Notes under the pieces: model-generated
Databases searched by the model: none
What the model was told of the DNA's origin: nothing
What the model saw: the letters and a program-made list of their open reading frames with translations, nothing else
Part shown: piece after piece, positions 8,519 through 16,167 of the stretch
Numbering within the stretch: position 1 is the first letter of the stretch
Layout of the letters: each line of letters opens with the position of its first letter
Position numbers and translations under genes: made by a program
Source of the DNA: an uncultured Chlamydiae bacterium
Lineage (GTDB): Bacteria; Chlamydiota; Chlamydiia; Chlamydiales; SM23-39
NCBI GenBank assembly: GCA_937899275.1
Contig: CALBPE010000096.1
Coordinates: forward strand, 1-45,893
Direction of reading: 5' to 3'
Length of the DNA stretch: 45,893 nt

Positions 8519-8580
8519 CTGTCTACTACTTTTCCCGAACAGGCCTTATTTGGCGCTATTCGGGATTTTTCTATAGACAG
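8519..8580. terminator. Long hairpin between convergent genes, probable bidirectional terminator
   Basis: Outer arms CTGTCTA 8519-8525 and TAGACAG 8574-8580 enclose inner arms TCCCGAA 8533-8539 and TTCGGGA 8559-8565, with a GCC/GGC pair inside. TTTTT follows the inner stem at 8566-8570 on the plus strand. It lies between the end of the M50-like gene (8428, plus) and the end of the secreted-protein gene (8590, minus), the normal place for a shared terminator. Confidence 0.55.
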
Positions 8581-8589
8581 AAGCTGCGT

Positions 8590-9048
8590 TTAAGCGCGGC
8601 GGTTTGTTTTGGCGCCAATAAGTATAAAAGCTTTGCCATCTTCTACCGTCAGTCCTACATTCATGGTCCCTGTAATAAACTCAGTAAAAGGTTTCCAATC
8701 GGTAAGGTTGGAGCTAAGCATCAGCTCGTTTTCTACATATCTTGCATAAAAAGTCTGCTGAATTTCTATACACCCCCATTGATCATGACTTTCTTGCAGA
8801 TGGGCTAGATCTCCTTCTAAATAAAAGCTGATTGGTAAGTGCGTATGTTCGGTAAATTCGATGGCTAAGTTGGGGCGGTTTCCTGCCATAATTTCTTTTA
8901 GCTCAGGGTCTTTTAAGCTATCTAGTTTCGCTACGGTAATTTTTTCAAGAGGCGTTTCTTGATCAGAAGCTTTAAACAAAGCGTTATTTGCAAAACTAGC
9001 GGTATGGATTGCGCAAAAAGCGGCGGTTAAAAGTAGGTACTTTTTCAT
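8590..9048 (-). CDS. Small secreted protein under a BlaI-like operator
   Basis: 152 residues. A clear signal peptide spans MKKYLLLTAAFCAIHTASFA (residues 1-20) with cleavage after the Ala. The mature part is about 130 residues, acidic to neutral, with a single Cys. It has no recognised enzyme motif and no SxxK, SxN or KTG motifs of beta-lactamases. The start has a good AAGGAG site, and the perfect dyad TACTAC-AATC-GTAGTA at 9062-9077 lies 14 bases before the ATG. The same type of dyad precedes the blaI-like gene next door, so this is the likely output gene of that switch. Its function is unknown; an envelope stress or binding protein is one guess. Confidence 0.75.
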   Translation of the reverse strand: MKKYLLLTAAFCAIHTASFANNALFKASDQETPLEKITVAKLDSLKDPELKEIMAGNRPNLAIEFTEHTHLPISFYLEGDLAHLQESHDQWGCIEIQQTFYARYVENELMLSSNLTDWKPFTEFITGTMNVGLTVEDGKAFILIGAKTNRRA

Positions 9049-9061
9049 GATATTCTCCTTG

Positions 9062-9077
9062 TACTACAATCGTAGTA
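9062..9077. promoter_or_regulatory. BlaI/MecI-type operator
   Basis: TACTAC (9062-9067), AATC, GTAGTA (9072-9077): a perfect inverted repeat with TAC/GTA half-sites like the TACA/TGTA operators bound by BlaI and MecI. It lies just upstream of the ribosome binding site of the secreted-protein gene, where a bound dimer would block transcription. Confidence 0.65.
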
Positions 9078-9107
9078 TTTGTGGTTAAAAAAATTGAATG
9101 CGCCGTC

Positions 9108-10169
9108 TTAAAACACCCAAAACCTCCCTAAAAAAATCAATATGTAGGCGAGGATGATGGCGCAAAAAGAGCAGATGCCATGTAGCTTTTTCCACCTATT
9201 TGTCAAAGGATGAAGAAGCATATGTACTCTTTTTAGCGTTTTTTTTGCAGTTAAATGACTGGCAAAAATAGAGGGATGTAGCCTTTTTGTGTGGGCTGCA
9301 GATTGATAAATGGCAGATGCAAGATCTGTTGCATCAACGCCGTATCTTTTGCAATTGCAGTCGCAGCTAATTTCTTGGTTTTCTAAGATTTTATCTCGAA
9401 GCCATTTTGTTGGAACCCACCAAAATATCGATGCGATGATTTCTAATAAAAAGCGTATCAGTCCATCTTTGTAACGGATGTGCTCTATCTCATGAGAAAG
9501 AGCCGCTTCGTATTCTTTTGTGGAAAGAAAAAAAAGCAGATGGCTTGGTATATAAATGATAGGAGAAAATAACCCTGCCACAAATGGAGAGCTGTGTACG
9601 GAGGATGCATGCAAAATGCGGCAGCTTCTTTTTTGCATCTCTTGTAAAAGGTAAGGGTTATCTATTTTTTTTGTGAATAGATCTGCTTTTTTTGTAATAG
9701 ATTGTAGCGTTTTTCTACCGCAATAATAGACTACAAGCGTTTTTAAAAAAGAAGATAGACATAGAAAAATCAAAATCAAAGAAAACACGTTTAAGTAGGG
9801 ATTGAATGTATAACCAATTAGATCGGCAATGGTAAATGTGGTATTTCCTGGGAGAGTGAATTGGACCCCTGAATGGAAAGGAAAAAGTCTTTCAGTTAGG
9901 GGGCTTAGTTCAATAAATATCGATAGACTTCTTGCACCTTTTTCGAAAGATAGGGGATTGATGTTTTGCATATAGGACCATTTTGTAAAGTCATATAGCA
10001 ATAAATCGAAAGGGAGCTTAAAAATAGGGATCATTTCTAGTAGAGCTCTTGTTCTACCGTGCTGAATCTGGAATAGAAAAAGCAGGCTCTTTACCAATAA
10101 AACCGACGTAAAAAACGCAAGAAGGCTATTGAAAAAAATATTCAGAATAAAAAAAGATGCGCTATCCAT
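9108..10169 (-). CDS. BlaR1/MecR1-like membrane metalloprotease (M56) without a penicillin-sensor domain
   Basis: 353 residues. Several N-terminal membrane segments are followed by a cytoplasmic zinc motif SHEIEHIRYKDG (HExxH) with the downstream WWVPTKWL and ENQEISCDCNCKRYG elements typical of M56 peptidases, where Glu of ENQEISCD is the expected third ligand. The protein ends soon after a last hydrophobic segment, so the roughly 250-residue beta-lactam-binding domain of BlaR1 is absent. Its start overlaps the blaI-like gene by 8 bases (10162-10169), so the pair is co-translated as in bla operons. The known role of the family is signal-activated cleavage of the BlaI repressor. The signal here is unknown. 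Confidence 0.8.
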   Translation of the reverse strand: MDSASFFILNIFFNSLLAFFTSVLLVKSLLFLFQIQHGRTRALLEMIPIFKLPFDLLLYDFTKWSYMQNINPLSFEKGARSLSIFIELSPLTERLFPFHSGVQFTLPGNTTFTIADLIGYTFNPYLNVFSLILIFLCLSSFLKTLVVYYCGRKTLQSITKKADLFTKKIDNPYLLQEMQKRSCRILHASSVHSSPFVAGLFSPIIYIPSHLLFFLSTKEYEAALSHEIEHIRYKDGLIRFLLEIIASIFWWVPTKWLRDKILENQEISCDCNCKRYGVDATDLASAIYQSAAHTKRLHPSIFASHLTAKKTLKRVHMLLHPLTNRWKKLHGICSFCAIILAYILIFLGRFWVF

Positions 10170-10545
10170 CTGATTGCTCCAATTTACGCTTCTGGATCAT
10201 CTGCTCGATTTGCGCAAGCTCTTCATCAGAAATTTCTAGATCATTTTCTAAAAGGTAGCTGACCATAGCGGTTGACTTGCCTCCAAAAAGCTTATCTTGG
10301 ATCCTTTTAAGAATCGTTTTGCAACGAGCTTGATTATGTTCTGCAATCCAATACATATACTTTTTGCCTTCCTTTTTCCTTGTAAGCTCACCTTTATCTG
10401 CCATACGGCTCATTACGGTCATGATTGTTGTGTAGCTACCAGGGCTTCCTAAAGATCTATACACATCGCGTACGGTAGTGCGGCCAAGCTTTTGCACAGT
10501 TTGCAAAATGGATAGTTCGAGTTCTCCAAAACCTAATTTTCCCAT
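10162..10545 (-). CDS. BlaI/MecI-family transcriptional repressor
   Basis: The start is taken at ATG 10543-10545 (protein MGKLGFGELELS..., 127 residues). An earlier in-frame ATG at 10623 would put the operator inside the gene. The winged helix spans about residues 1-75, with the BlaI signature VRDVYRSLGSPGSYTTIMTV and MADKGELTRKKEGKKYMYW. The C-terminal dimerisation helices contain a Leu/Glu-rich segment where BlaR1 cleaves its repressor. A dyad lies 28 bases upstream and a related one before the secreted-protein gene. The expected role is repression of its own operon and of that gene until the M56 partner cleaves it. Confidence 0.85.
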   Translation of the reverse strand: MGKLGFGELELSILQTVQKLGRTTVRDVYRSLGSPGSYTTIMTVMSRMADKGELTRKKEGKKYMYWIAEHNQARCKTILKRIQDKLFGGKSTAMVSYLLENDLEISDEELAQIEQMIQKRKLEQSDG

Positions 10546-10572
10546 GTAGGTCCTATGTTTTAGGATTAACCT

Positions 10573-10586
10573 ACTACACTTGTAGT
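10573..10586. promoter_or_regulatory. BlaI-type operator in front of the repressor gene
   Basis: ACTACA (10573-10578), CT, TGTAGT (10581-10586): an inverted repeat with TACA/TGTA cores, the hallmark of bla/mec operators. It is 28 bases upstream of the chosen repressor start and matches the dyad at 9062-9077 in half-site (ACTAC/GTAGT). Confidence 0.7.
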
Positions 10587-10782
10587 TTATTAGTCTAGAA
10601 ATTTGCATGCCAATAAATCCCAATGCAGTATGGATCTATCTGTACTGTGGTTTTTCAATATTAGATCTCTTAGCAAAAAGTATTTTATATTTATTTTTTT
10701 TATAATATAAAAAAATAAAACTCGATTTATTTTGTTTTTTCTTGTTATATTTTTTACCGATTGTAAAATTAAGGAAATTAAA

Positions 10783-11316
10783 TTGATAAACTCTATTTTA
10801 TTTGGCGCGCAGGGTAGTTATAAAATTGGTAATATTACTATTAACTACGATCCTGTAGATAATGGAGAGATTAATATTTTAGGAAATAACCTTTTTTCCA
10901 AATTAGGCAAAGCGCTACTCACTAATAAAGTGATGGCTATTGTTTCGCTTGGATATCTCCATATCACAATACATGAACTAGGTCATGCAATTGCTGAACA
11001 GATGCTAGCAAAACGCACTATATCATCGACTATTACTGTTTTCACTAAAACATGTACTGGAAACTGCTCAGTGGGATCTAGCAATGAGAGGTGGAAGGAA
11101 ATAGCTATTTTGATTGCAGGCCCTTTAGCGGATGTGCTTTTTTCTATTATGCAGTGCATGTTAGGATTTATGTGCATTTCAGCAGGGTTTTTTGGCTCTA
11201 CTTGCCTAGGGTCTATACTCATTGCCTCTGGAGTTAGTTGGATTGCTGGAGAGCTTTTTTATGCTACTCGGCCCTATGGAGATGTGGGCAAAATTGTACA
11301 CCTTGTCTGCGGTTAA
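10783..11316 (+). CDS. Small membrane metalloprotease-like protein (M50/site-2 type), copy 2
   Basis: 177 residues from TTG 10783, the codon that aligns with the ATG of copy 1 at 7898 and follows an AAGGA-like site. The open frame extends 17 codons further up, but that part has no counterpart. It keeps ITIHELGHAIAEQ, AGPLADVLFS and a C-terminal RPYGD, the same three elements as copy 1. The two copies differ mainly between residues 20-55 and 93-100. The pair brackets the BlaI/BlaR1-like genes symmetrically, suggesting duplication around them or a shared role in intramembrane cleavage. Function is unproven. Confidence 0.65.
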   Translation: MINSILFGAQGSYKIGNITINYDPVDNGEINILGNNLFSKLGKALLTNKVMAIVSLGYLHITIHELGHAIAEQMLAKRTISSTITVFTKTCTGNCSVGSSNERWKEIAILIAGPLADVLFSIMQCMLGFMCISAGFFGSTCLGSILIASGVSWIAGELFYATRPYGDVGKIVHLVCG

Positions 11317-11350
11317 AACCAGATGGGTTCCAATGAAATACCATTGGTAG

Positions 11351-12190
11351 TTAGGTTCTCGCGATATTTTCACAGTTAAGAAGCCCTAAATGATTTAGGC
11401 GCGTTGCTTGAGAAAAAATTTCATTTTTAAATTTACAGCGAAACTTATCTTTGACGTTATTGAGGTAGTATTCGATGGTTCTTGGCGAAACGTTTAAAAT
11501 AGATCCGCTTTCTTTAGCCGACATGCCCTGCAATAAAAGCTGCACGCATTCTTTTTCTCTACTAGAAAGGGAAACGACTTTCTTGACTTCATCTTGTAGG
11601 CCAATTTCTTTTAAAAATTGGTGTATTGTTTCTGGGTCGGTATTTTCTCTCATAATGCTGCGCGCAAACGCCTGTTCTTTAATTTTTCCTATAGGAAGGT
11701 AGGGACGGGTATCGGATTGCAATATTTTTTTGCAGCTTGTTTTGAAATGGGCAGCGAAATCTTGCAAAATATGCGGGTAATTGAAGATTATTTGCGGTAT
11801 AGGAATATTTGCCTTTGAGGCCCTCCAAAAGCCGAAAAACTCCACATCATCTTCATCTCTTTTGCAATACCCAATAAGAGGGATCATGTTGAACTTACTT
11901 GCTAAATACTGCATCATAGCTTCATGTTCGGGTCTTTGGAATTGATGGAAGGAAAAAAATCCTGTTTGAAAAGATGTAGGGTGCTCTAGATAGGGATCAT
12001 GCAGATACGCATCTTCCCCTACATAATGCTCATCGATGATGAGAGGGGCATCGGTGAACATAGTAAAGTCACCTTTAGCGTTAATATGTGCATAATAAAA
12101 ACAGGTGATACCTAAATGTTCTAGTGATCTAGTGCAGTTTCGCACCTCATCAGAATATCTCGAGAGATCTCGTAAAAATTGTACAGACAT
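11351..12190 (-). CDS. LuxR-family transcriptional regulator
   Basis: 279 residues. The C-terminal helix-turn-helix is classic: LSSREKECVQLLLQGMSAKE followed by ILNVSPRTIEYYLNNVKDKF (about residues 207-252). The first 190 residues are a globular sensory region with many aromatic residues, reminiscent of autoinducer-binding LuxR proteins, but no ligand can be assigned. A stump of a second copy lies directly upstream at 12319-12411. It converges with the M50-like copy 2 across 34 bases that contain a small CCAATG/CATTGG hairpin. Confidence 0.85.
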   Translation of the reverse strand: MSVQFLRDLSRYSDEVRNCTRSLEHLGITCFYYAHINAKGDFTMFTDAPLIIDEHYVGEDAYLHDPYLEHPTSFQTGFFSFHQFQRPEHEAMMQYLASKFNMIPLIGYCKRDEDDVEFFGFWRASKANIPIPQIIFNYPHILQDFAAHFKTSCKKILQSDTRPYLPIGKIKEQAFARSIMRENTDPETIHQFLKEIGLQDEVKKVVSLSSREKECVQLLLQGMSAKESGSILNVSPRTIEYYLNNVKDKFRCKFKNEIFSQATRLNHLGLLNCENIART

Positions 12191-12318
12191 ACTCTTTTTC
12201 CGTGAAAAAAAAGTATTTTAAAGATTTTTTTATTCTATTTCAATCCGTTTTTTTTACTAGTGTTCAAAAAAAAAGACGTCTAAACGCCCCGTCAACAGAG
12301 TACTACATATTGTTTGGC

Positions 12319-12411
12319 TTAGCAGGCCATGGCTTCACAATTGAGAAGACCTAAACCGTCAAAGCGCAGTGCTTGAGAAAAAATTTCACTTTTAAATTTA
12401 TATGGCAACTG
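12319..12411 (-). pseudogene. C-terminal stump of a second LuxR-family gene
   Basis: Reading leftward to TAA 12319-12321, the translation contains YKFKSEIFSQALRFDGLGLL then NCEAMAC. The intact neighbour ends CKFKNEIFSQATRLNHLGLL then NCENIART. The DNA is also clearly alike, including the GCTTGAGAAAAAATTTCA core. Only about 30 residues survive and there is no start, so it is the remains of a tandem duplicate. Confidence 0.8.
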
Positions 12412-12451
12412 TCGATACTATGCGTTTTTTCGATCGGGAAAATCCGAATGG

Positions 12452-13423
12452 TTATTCATAGGGAGTCAGCTGATTTTCCTTGGGCGCTTTTATGCGAGAA
12501 GTAAATCCTGCAAAATAATACGTGAGATAGCTTAGGGCCATCATGCTGAAAGATAGAATAAATGAAATAGATAGGCCTTCTTCTAGGAAAAACCAACCTA
12601 AAAAATGGGATGATAAGGGAATAATCAGCCCTGTATAAGATACTTGGGTAATAGGATAGTTTTTAATGAAGTAGCTATAGACGTAATAAAAAAAGATGTT
12701 GCTGGCAATAGTGGTGTAAAGCAAAAGAAGAATCGTTTTTTTATTGAGGGCGTGGTAGTCGAAATACGCAACAGAAAAAACGCCTTGAAAAAATAACGAA
12801 GCGCTTACAAAGACGATGCCTGATCCCATCAAAATCAAAAGGTTGATTTCAGCATAAGAATACCTATCTACATCCAATAGCTTTTTTGTGCATATCCAGC
12901 CGTATCTTCCGATGAAAATTGCTGCTATCCCTGTAATAATAGACCATATGTAGGTCTCTTTTGATACTTCTAAAGCAACTGGAAATCGGCTGCTTAGCAA
13001 TAAAAACACAGAGAAAAAACCCAATAAAATCCCTAAGATTTTATGTTTTTCTAGCCGTTCATGAAAAATAAAGTAGGAATAAAAAGCGGTGATGAATGGA
13101 TCGAGACTGCCGATTAGCATCGCAACTGACGAATTTAAGTGTTTTAAGGTATACATTTTTAAGTAGTAAGGTATCGCAGTTGCAATGATGCAGATGAAGG
13201 TAATGAGCCAAAAATCTTGTTTTAGCTTTTGAGTCAGCTGAAAAAATGTTTTTTTATAGCAAATAACTCCAAGGAAAAATAGCGCTGATACCACCAATTT
13301 AAAACTCGAGAGAAAATGGATAGGTAAGGTCGTTAAAAGGGCTTTATTTGCTGTATAAGAAGTGGCAAGTATTACGAAAGAAATGGTTAAAAAAAATGTT
13401 TTCATATAGTCGAGTTTGTCCAT
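12452..13423 (-). CDS. EamA/DMT-superfamily transporter
   Basis: 323 residues with about ten hydrophobic segments in two repeated halves, the EamA (drug/metabolite transporter) pattern. The first half contains the LNSSVAMLIGSLDPFITAFY element and the repeat ends with LTYYF before a short basic tail. The substrate is unknown; members move amino acids, nucleotide precursors or SAM. In intracellular bacteria such carriers often import host metabolites, but nothing here fixes that. It has its own start after a stretch of IS debris. Confidence 0.8.
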   Translation of the reverse strand: MDKLDYMKTFFLTISFVILATSYTANKALLTTLPIHFLSSFKLVVSALFFLGVICYKKTFFQLTQKLKQDFWLITFICIIATAIPYYLKMYTLKHLNSSVAMLIGSLDPFITAFYSYFIFHERLEKHKILGILLGFFSVFLLLSSRFPVALEVSKETYIWSIITGIAAIFIGRYGWICTKKLLDVDRYSYAEINLLILMGSGIVFVSASLFFQGVFSVAYFDYHALNKKTILLLLYTTIASNIFFYYVYSYFIKNYPITQVSYTGLIIPLSSHFLGWFFLEEGLSISFILSFSMMALSYLTYYFAGFTSRIKAPKENQLTPYE

Positions 13424-13603
13424 GCTCTTTTTTAGGGAGGGAGAACCCCGATATCACCAGTACCATCCAATCACCATGAGTCAAAGTGTAGAGAAATCAG
13501 GCGTTTAATTCTACTGGATTATGCTGATAAGAATGGGTGGTTTTCGAGAAATGATGCGCCGCTTTCAATGAGTCTGTATGCATTCTATCCAATAGGGGTT
13601 AGG

Positions 13604-13934
13604 GGTAGTGTAACAATATGTCTGTACATTCGATATGCTGAGACATTCTCAGTTATTGAAAAAAAAGGTTTGAGGTCGGATTCTCTTAACTTTCCAAACA
13701 ACTAAGGAGAAAATATGACCTCAAACCAACATTATGCATCACTCATTGAAGAAGCTCTAGTAGAGCTAAGTAGTCAAGGCATAGCAAATCTTAAGACGCG
13801 TTAAGCGGATTACAGAAGAGCTCTGTGGGCTAGACATCAGCTCAACACAGGTATCTAGAGTTAGTAAGTTACTAGATGAAGAAGTTTAGGGGCTGTCCTC
13901 TTGGGAACATGCGGTATGTTTATTTAGATGCTCG
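13604..13934 (+). mobile_element. IS256-family (mutator-type) insertion sequence remnant
   Basis: A left end starting GGTAGTGTAACAATATG is followed by ATG 13715-13717 after GGAG. The frame gives MTSNQHYASLIEEALVELSS before a stop. A shifted frame continues RITEELCGLDISSTQVSRVS and KLLDEE, the segment before the first Asp of IS256/mutator transposases, and then NMRYVYLDAR, the expected D-A-R element. The rest is missing. A related left end occurs at 26455-26555. The 180 bases before it (13424-13603) show no gene. Confidence 0.65.
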
Positions 13935-13965
13935 TTTGAAACGCTGCTGTTTTTGATGAGCGCGC

Positions 13966-14292
13966 TCAAGCTGTTTTTTTTCTCATGAGATGATATATAC
14001 CGATCAATAAGAGTAAAATACCCAAAGCGCTGATTGCATACGAAGCGTATGCATAAAACGTGGCCTCTTTTTTACCCTCTGTGATTTTTTTTTCTACATA
14101 GTCGGTAGCTTTTCTACTGTATTTTTGCACGGCTTTTTTCTGTTTTGATAAGATGCTTTGAGCGGTATCTTTAGCGGTTTCTGCTTGAGCAATTTGCGCT
14201 TTTCCTTTACGTACTTCGTTTTGGATATATATAGCTCCAAATACCAACAATGCGCCGGTTAGGCAGCAAATTATTCCTAAAAATTTTCTCAT
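13966..14292 (-). CDS. Small membrane protein, two transmembrane segments around a coiled coil
   Basis: 108 residues. The first hydrophobic segment is at residues 4-23. A charged, Ala/Lys/Gln-rich helical stretch at 27-78 (QAETAKDTAQSILSKQKKAV) is predicted as coiled coil. The second hydrophobic segment is at 80-101, followed by the basic tail MRKKTA. Both ends probably face the cytoplasm with the helix outside, or the reverse. Not recognised as a named family. It is divergent from the beta-barrel pair, with about 135 bases of AT-rich promoter region between. Confidence 0.6.
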   Translation of the reverse strand: MRKFLGIICCLTGALLVFGAIYIQNEVRKGKAQIAQAETAKDTAQSILSKQKKAVQKYSRKATDYVEKKITEGKKEATFYAYASYAISALGILLLLIGIYHLMRKKTA

Positions 14293-14427
14293 TTTTTTCC
14301 TATTTATGTTTTTTTTCTTTTCTCATACCTGAAAAATAATGTAAATAGAGAGAAAACGTAATTAAAATTTATTTGCTATAAAATACTTATTTTTAACAAA
14401 ATAGTGCAGACGAAAGACTGAGGATCG

Positions 14428-15150
14428 ATGTTCAACTTATTTATTTTTCTTATGCCGCTATCTACACTTTTTTGTAGTATTAGCTCTATACAAACAACGA
14501 ATTTACAAGAAAACGATGCGAAACTTCTATTAGAAGAAATTTCTCTTATCAGCGGATACTATGGAAAACCGGTGAGTTACTATACGTATCCTCAAAAGCA
14601 AATACCTTTTGCAAAAACGTCTTCTAGAAATGTCGTTTTGCTTGGAGATGTAGGTTATTTTCGTCCAACAAAAAGCCGTTTTCGTAGCATCTATGGATCA
14701 TCTTTAATTAACTACAGGGTGAGTTTACAAGTGCAGTTGTGGAAACAGTTATATGCACTAGTCGACACCAATCTTTTGCACAAAAAAGGCGCTTCTATTG
14801 GCGTGAGAAATGCGACAAAAATTCTGCTGATACCAGTAGATATTGGTATAAAGTATTACTTGCCTACTTGGGATTGGCTTTCTTTTTATTTCAAGGCAGC
14901 GGGGGAGATTACCGGTACGTTTATCGAAAATCAAACCACGTTTGTAGAAGATGTCAGGCAGTCTTCCGCAGGAGCTGTTGGAGGAGTAGGCGCATTTTTA
15001 TCTTTTGGAGAAGAAGCGCGTTTTTGCCTAGATGTATTTGCAGATTATTCCTTTGTTAAACTACATACTTTTGGAACAGCTACCTCTGAAGGAGGAAGAA
15101 CGGAGCTGGGTGGTTTGATTCTAGGCGGCGGCTTAGGCTGTAAATTTTAA
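14428..15150 (+). CDS. Secreted outer-membrane beta-barrel-like protein
   Basis: 240 residues. The N-terminus MFNLFIFLMPLSTLFCSISS is a hydrophobic export signal. The body alternates aromatic and polar residues as beta strands do (e.g. YRVSLQVQLWKQLYALVDTN), with Gly-rich turns, and the protein ends GGLGCKF, a C-terminal Phe as recognised by the BAM complex. It is followed after 15 bases by another protein of the same kind, so the two are probably co-transcribed. No homologue was identified by eye; a porin or adhesin of about 10 strands is likely. Confidence 0.65.
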   Translation: MFNLFIFLMPLSTLFCSISSIQTTNLQENDAKLLLEEISLISGYYGKPVSYYTYPQKQIPFAKTSSRNVVLLGDVGYFRPTKSRFRSIYGSSLINYRVSLQVQLWKQLYALVDTNLLHKKGASIGVRNATKILLIPVDIGIKYYLPTWDWLSFYFKAAGEITGTFIENQTTFVEDVRQSSAGAVGGVGAFLSFGEEARFCLDVFADYSFVKLHTFGTATSEGGRTELGGLILGGGLGCKF

Positions 15151-15165
15151 TCGTCGAACCTTTCG

Positions 15166-16104
15166 ATGAGGCTTTTTTCCTGTAGCGTATTTTTTCTTTT
15201 TTCCTTTTGTGTATTTGCAGAGGAAAGGCCCCCTTTTATCTCCTCTTATCAAGTGGGAAAACAGGAAAATTTTCGGGTGATCTTAAACCCAGAACTCCTC
15301 TTTTTACAAGCGGGCCAAGAAGATCTTAGGTATGCGCTAATCGACCAAGAAAAATGGATTTCCATGCAAGGCGCAAAATATGCGCCTTCTCTCCGTTTTA
15401 CCCTAGGTTTTCAAACGATTTATGACGATAACGATCTCATTTTTTCCTACATAAGATGTCATACAAAAAAGACGCAAAATACGAAGTCGTTTTCGGGAGA
15501 TCTTTTCTCGGTTTACTGGTTTTCTGATCTGACGCTTCCTTTGTATTCTCTTGCGTCTACTTGGCGTCTAAAATTAGATGCAGTAGATGCTTATATAAAA
15601 AAACGGCTTTCTATAGGAGATGCGTGCCTTTTAGGTTGGGGTCTTGGTTTTCGGGCGGGGGTATTGAATCAATCGTTAAAAATGGAAAGAGTAGGATCTT
15701 CTCCTTTGTTTGGCCAGAGTACCACGCAGTCGATGAGCTGGTATATAGGACCTAAAATCGCAGGATTTTGCCGTTTTTTATTTCCCTATTCTTTCTACTT
15801 CTCTAGCGAAAGTGCTCTGCATTTTTTATGGACGAAATACAGACTTTCTTATCGAGAAAAAGAAGGGAGCTTTTCCAAGGCGCGTTTAGAAAATCTAGAT
15901 CGCATACAAAGCCCCTTTGAGTTGACGTTTTCGTTAGGCTGGCAGCGTCTTTTTTCTATAGAAGTTCATGGGGACTTTGCTTTTAAAGCAGCATTTTTCC
16001 TTTTCCCTCAAGAAAATCAGCTTGCATATATCCCTTCTTGCTCTGCAAAACGAGGAGATCTGTACCTTATAGGGTTTGGAGCGTCTTCTCGTTTTGATTT
16101 TTAA
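15166..16104 (+). CDS. Secreted outer-membrane beta-barrel-like protein
   Basis: 312 residues. The signal peptide is MRLFSCSVFFLFSFCVFA with cleavage before EERPP. Strand-like repeats continue throughout (e.g. SLRFTLGFQTIYDD, FELTFSLGWQRLFSIEVHGD), and the C-terminus GASSRFDF ends in Phe. It is 15 bases downstream of the similar 240-residue protein and probably in the same operon. The function is unknown; it may be a porin specific to this lineage. Confidence 0.65.
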   Translation: MRLFSCSVFFLFSFCVFAEERPPFISSYQVGKQENFRVILNPELLFLQAGQEDLRYALIDQEKWISMQGAKYAPSLRFTLGFQTIYDDNDLIFSYIRCHTKKTQNTKSFSGDLFSVYWFSDLTLPLYSLASTWRLKLDAVDAYIKKRLSIGDACLLGWGLGFRAGVLNQSLKMERVGSSPLFGQSTTQSMSWYIGPKIAGFCRFLFPYSFYFSSESALHFLWTKYRLSYREKEGSFSKARLENLDRIQSPFELTFSLGWQRLFSIEVHGDFAFKAAFFLFPQENQLAYIPSCSAKRGDLYLIGFGASSRFDF

Positions 16105-16167
16105 ATACGGTTATTAAATTATTTACTAAGAAGAGTTTATGTGCTTTCGTGACTTTTTTTTGTCTTC

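Noticed and set aside
8590-9048. Beta-lactamase or penicillin-binding protein, as expected next to blaI/blaR1
   Set aside because: No SxxK, SxN or KTG motif, and at 152 residues it is too short.
10546-10623. Upstream 26 codons as part of the blaI-like gene
   Set aside because: They contain the operator dyad and do not resemble the BlaI N-terminus, which starts at MGKLGFGELELS.
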